Below are positions 6,432 to 7,360 of a stretch of DNA of 7,360 nucleotides, piece by piece; within the stretch, counting starts at the first letter, position 1, and each line of letters opens with the position of its first letter. The position numbers and the translations under genes were made by a program. The notes beneath the pieces were generated by a model. The model saw nothing but the letters and a program-made list of their open reading frames with translations. It was not told where the DNA came from and did not search any database. The stretch comes from Gp13-AA77 sp036521995 (lineage in GTDB: Bacteria; Acidobacteriota; Terriglobia; UBA7540). Location of the stretch: NCBI GenBank assembly GCA_036521995.1, contig DATDGR010000304.1:1-7360 (forward strand). The letters are read 5' to 3'.

Positions 6432-7151
6432 ATGAAGCGCGGCGTAGCAGCGGCTTTGGTGGTTCTCGGGTGCGTGGAATCAGTGCCGGGAATAGGCTTG
6501 ACCGCCGTCTCTGACGACCACGCCGAAGCCGCACGTAAAGCACGCGACTCCGGCGACACAGAGGCTCTGCACAAGCTCATCGACGGCGCGCGGCGCCAGG
6601 CCGAGCAGCAGAAGTCCGCAGCGTCCTACCAGATGCTGGCGCAGTTTGACCTGTGGCTGTGCGAGGCCGGTCACATGCACAACGACAACAAAACCGTTAA
6701 GCAGGCGGCCCAGGGTGCGGCCACCGCCGCCGACCAGGCGATCGCCCTCGATCCCAACTCCTCCGAAGCCCACCGCCTGGAAGGCCAAGCACTGGCCGAA
6801 CTCATCCCCCACGTCTTTGCGGGAGGCCCGCGCTACGGTCCGCGCTCGACGAAGGAGATCGAGAAGGCGTTGGAGCTTGACCCCAAGAATGCCAACGCTT
6901 GCGTCGCACGTGGGATCAACTACTTCCTCACGCCCAAAGCCTTTGGAGGCAATCACCAGAAAGCGGTCGAGATGCTCAAGAAGGCCATCGAACTCGACCC
7001 CAGGTCGGACACGGCCCACATCTGGCTGGCTCAAGTTTATCTGGCGGACGGCCAGCCCCAGGACGCCTTGCGCGAGATCAACGAGGCCCGCCAGCTCGAT
7101 CCGAATCGCGGCTTCACCCACCGCGTCTACCAGCAGATGACGGCTGGATAG
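6432..7151 (+). CDS. Exported TPR-repeat protein
   Basis: This 239-residue protein begins M-K-R-G followed by a hydrophobic run (about 5-20), a signal peptide. V-V-L-G-C (10-14) resembles a lipobox, but leucine at -2 is atypical, so a lipoprotein fate is uncertain. The mature part is alpha-helical with tetratricopeptide repeats, which are protein-protein interaction modules. Typical repeat ends are A-I-A-L-D-P-N (103-109), A-L-E-L-D-P-K-N (146-153), A-I-E-L-D-P-R-S (185-192) and A-R-Q-L-D-P-N (219-225). Two of the repeats carry long loops with similar F-x-G-G elements: H-V-F-A-G-G-P (127-133) and P-K-A-F-G-G-N (168-174). Its partner and pathway are unknown. ATG 6432 is preferred to the adjacent GTG 6429 because it is a better codon and lies 9 bases from AGGGAGG. 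It lies about 105 bases after the flavoprotein and may be transcribed separately, since the gap holds a repeat and a hairpin. Confidence 0.88.
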   Translation: MKRGVAAALVVLGCVESVPGIGLTAVSDDHAEAARKARDSGDTEALHKLIDGARRQAEQQKSAASYQMLAQFDLWLCEAGHMHNDNKTVKQAAQGAATAADQAIALDPNSSEAHRLEGQALAELIPHVFAGGPRYGPRSTKEIEKALELDPKNANACVARGINYFLTPKAFGGNHQKAVEMLKKAIELDPRSDTAHIWLAQVYLADGQPQDALREINEARQLDPNRGFTHRVYQQMTAG

Positions 7152-7283
7152 AGGTTGGCGTTAAGCCGGTTAGCTACGATACGAAACGGATACGGCTTCG
7201 CTCAGCCGCCGCCTTGAAGCACGCTGGTGCCCAGTAAGGCCCGCGAATTCACCCTTTTTGCTATCTGAAGGGCCGTTCGAATC

Positions 7284-7360
7284 TCATTCGGATCCAATGC
7301 AAAGCGACGCGATGCCTTCGTTGATCCACGTCGGCGCGCGCGGAAAGTCGGTCTCCACGA
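7284..7360 (-). CDS. 3' end of a gluzincin-type zinc peptidase gene, possibly decayed
   Basis: Read on the minus strand from the window edge, this fragment encodes V-E-T-D-F-P-R-A-P-T-W-I-N-E-G-I-A-S-L, then five more residues and a TGA (complement of 7284-7286). W-[ILF]-N-E-G-[ILF]-A is the segment carrying the third zinc ligand (the glutamate) in gluzincin-type metallopeptidases, where the HExxH helix lies about 15-20 residues earlier, here outside the window. The spacing to the edge fits that layout. Family members normally continue well beyond this motif, so a stop 10 residues after the glutamate is unusual. After the TGA the same frame stays open for 37 codons to a stop at 7170-7172. The gene is either truncated, a pseudogene, or an unusually short member; sequence to the right decides. 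It is convergent with the TPR gene. The family call rests on one short motif. Confidence 0.5.
   Translation of the reverse strand, partial: VETDFPRAPTWINEGIASLCIGSE

Noticed and set aside
6480..7121. A 213-codon minus-strand open frame opposite the TPR gene
   Set aside because: The plus strand has a signal peptide, strong Shine-Dalgarno and clear TPR repeats; the minus frame is their mirror shadow.
7193..7259. A 5-bp hairpin (7193-7208) and a T5 run (7255-7259) after the TPR gene as a terminator
   Set aside because: The stem is short and the T run is almost 50 bases away, so the two do not form a terminator.

Overview
The window is about 7.4 kb of GC-rich bacterial DNA with dense, co-directional genes. 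Five complete plus-strand genes and one further small plus-strand gene are visible, and the 3' end of a minus-strand gene enters from the right edge. I see no RNA gene, insertion sequence, CRISPR array or tRNA. The gene content, weak Shine-Dalgarno use and protein style resemble Acidobacteriota or a similar soil phylum. This is an impression from the sequence, not a search result.

Left part (80-3849): a LysR-type regulator, then an aspartate kinase, then a threonine synthase, all on the plus strand with gaps of only 63-71 bases. The kinase commits aspartate to the lysine/methionine/threonine family and the synthase makes threonine in the last step. The kinase resembles the kinase half of ThrA (AK-HSD I) but stops where the homoserine dehydrogenase half would begin. 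Homoserine dehydrogenase and homoserine kinase are therefore expected elsewhere, possibly just upstream of the window. The LysR gene may regulate this cluster.

Middle (3850-6323): after thrC come two perfect GC-rich hairpins, a plausible operon boundary. A small four-helix membrane protein follows. Five bases after its stop comes a large FAD-dependent oxidoreductase with an N-terminal twin-arginine (Tat) motif, resembling the spermidine dehydrogenase (SpdH)-type flavoproteins. The two are probably translated together.

Right part (6324-7360): a 105-base gap holds an imperfect direct repeat and a hairpin touching a strong Shine-Dalgarno sequence, followed by an exported TPR protein. At the right edge the minus strand encodes a peptide with the W-[IL]-N-E-G-[IL]-A signature of gluzincin zinc peptidases. 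It ends unusually soon after that motif and may be a decayed or truncated gene convergent with the TPR gene.

Nothing here is clearly a new defence, mobile or RNA system. The items most worth a second look are the membrane protein/flavoprotein pair and the possible peptidase remnant.
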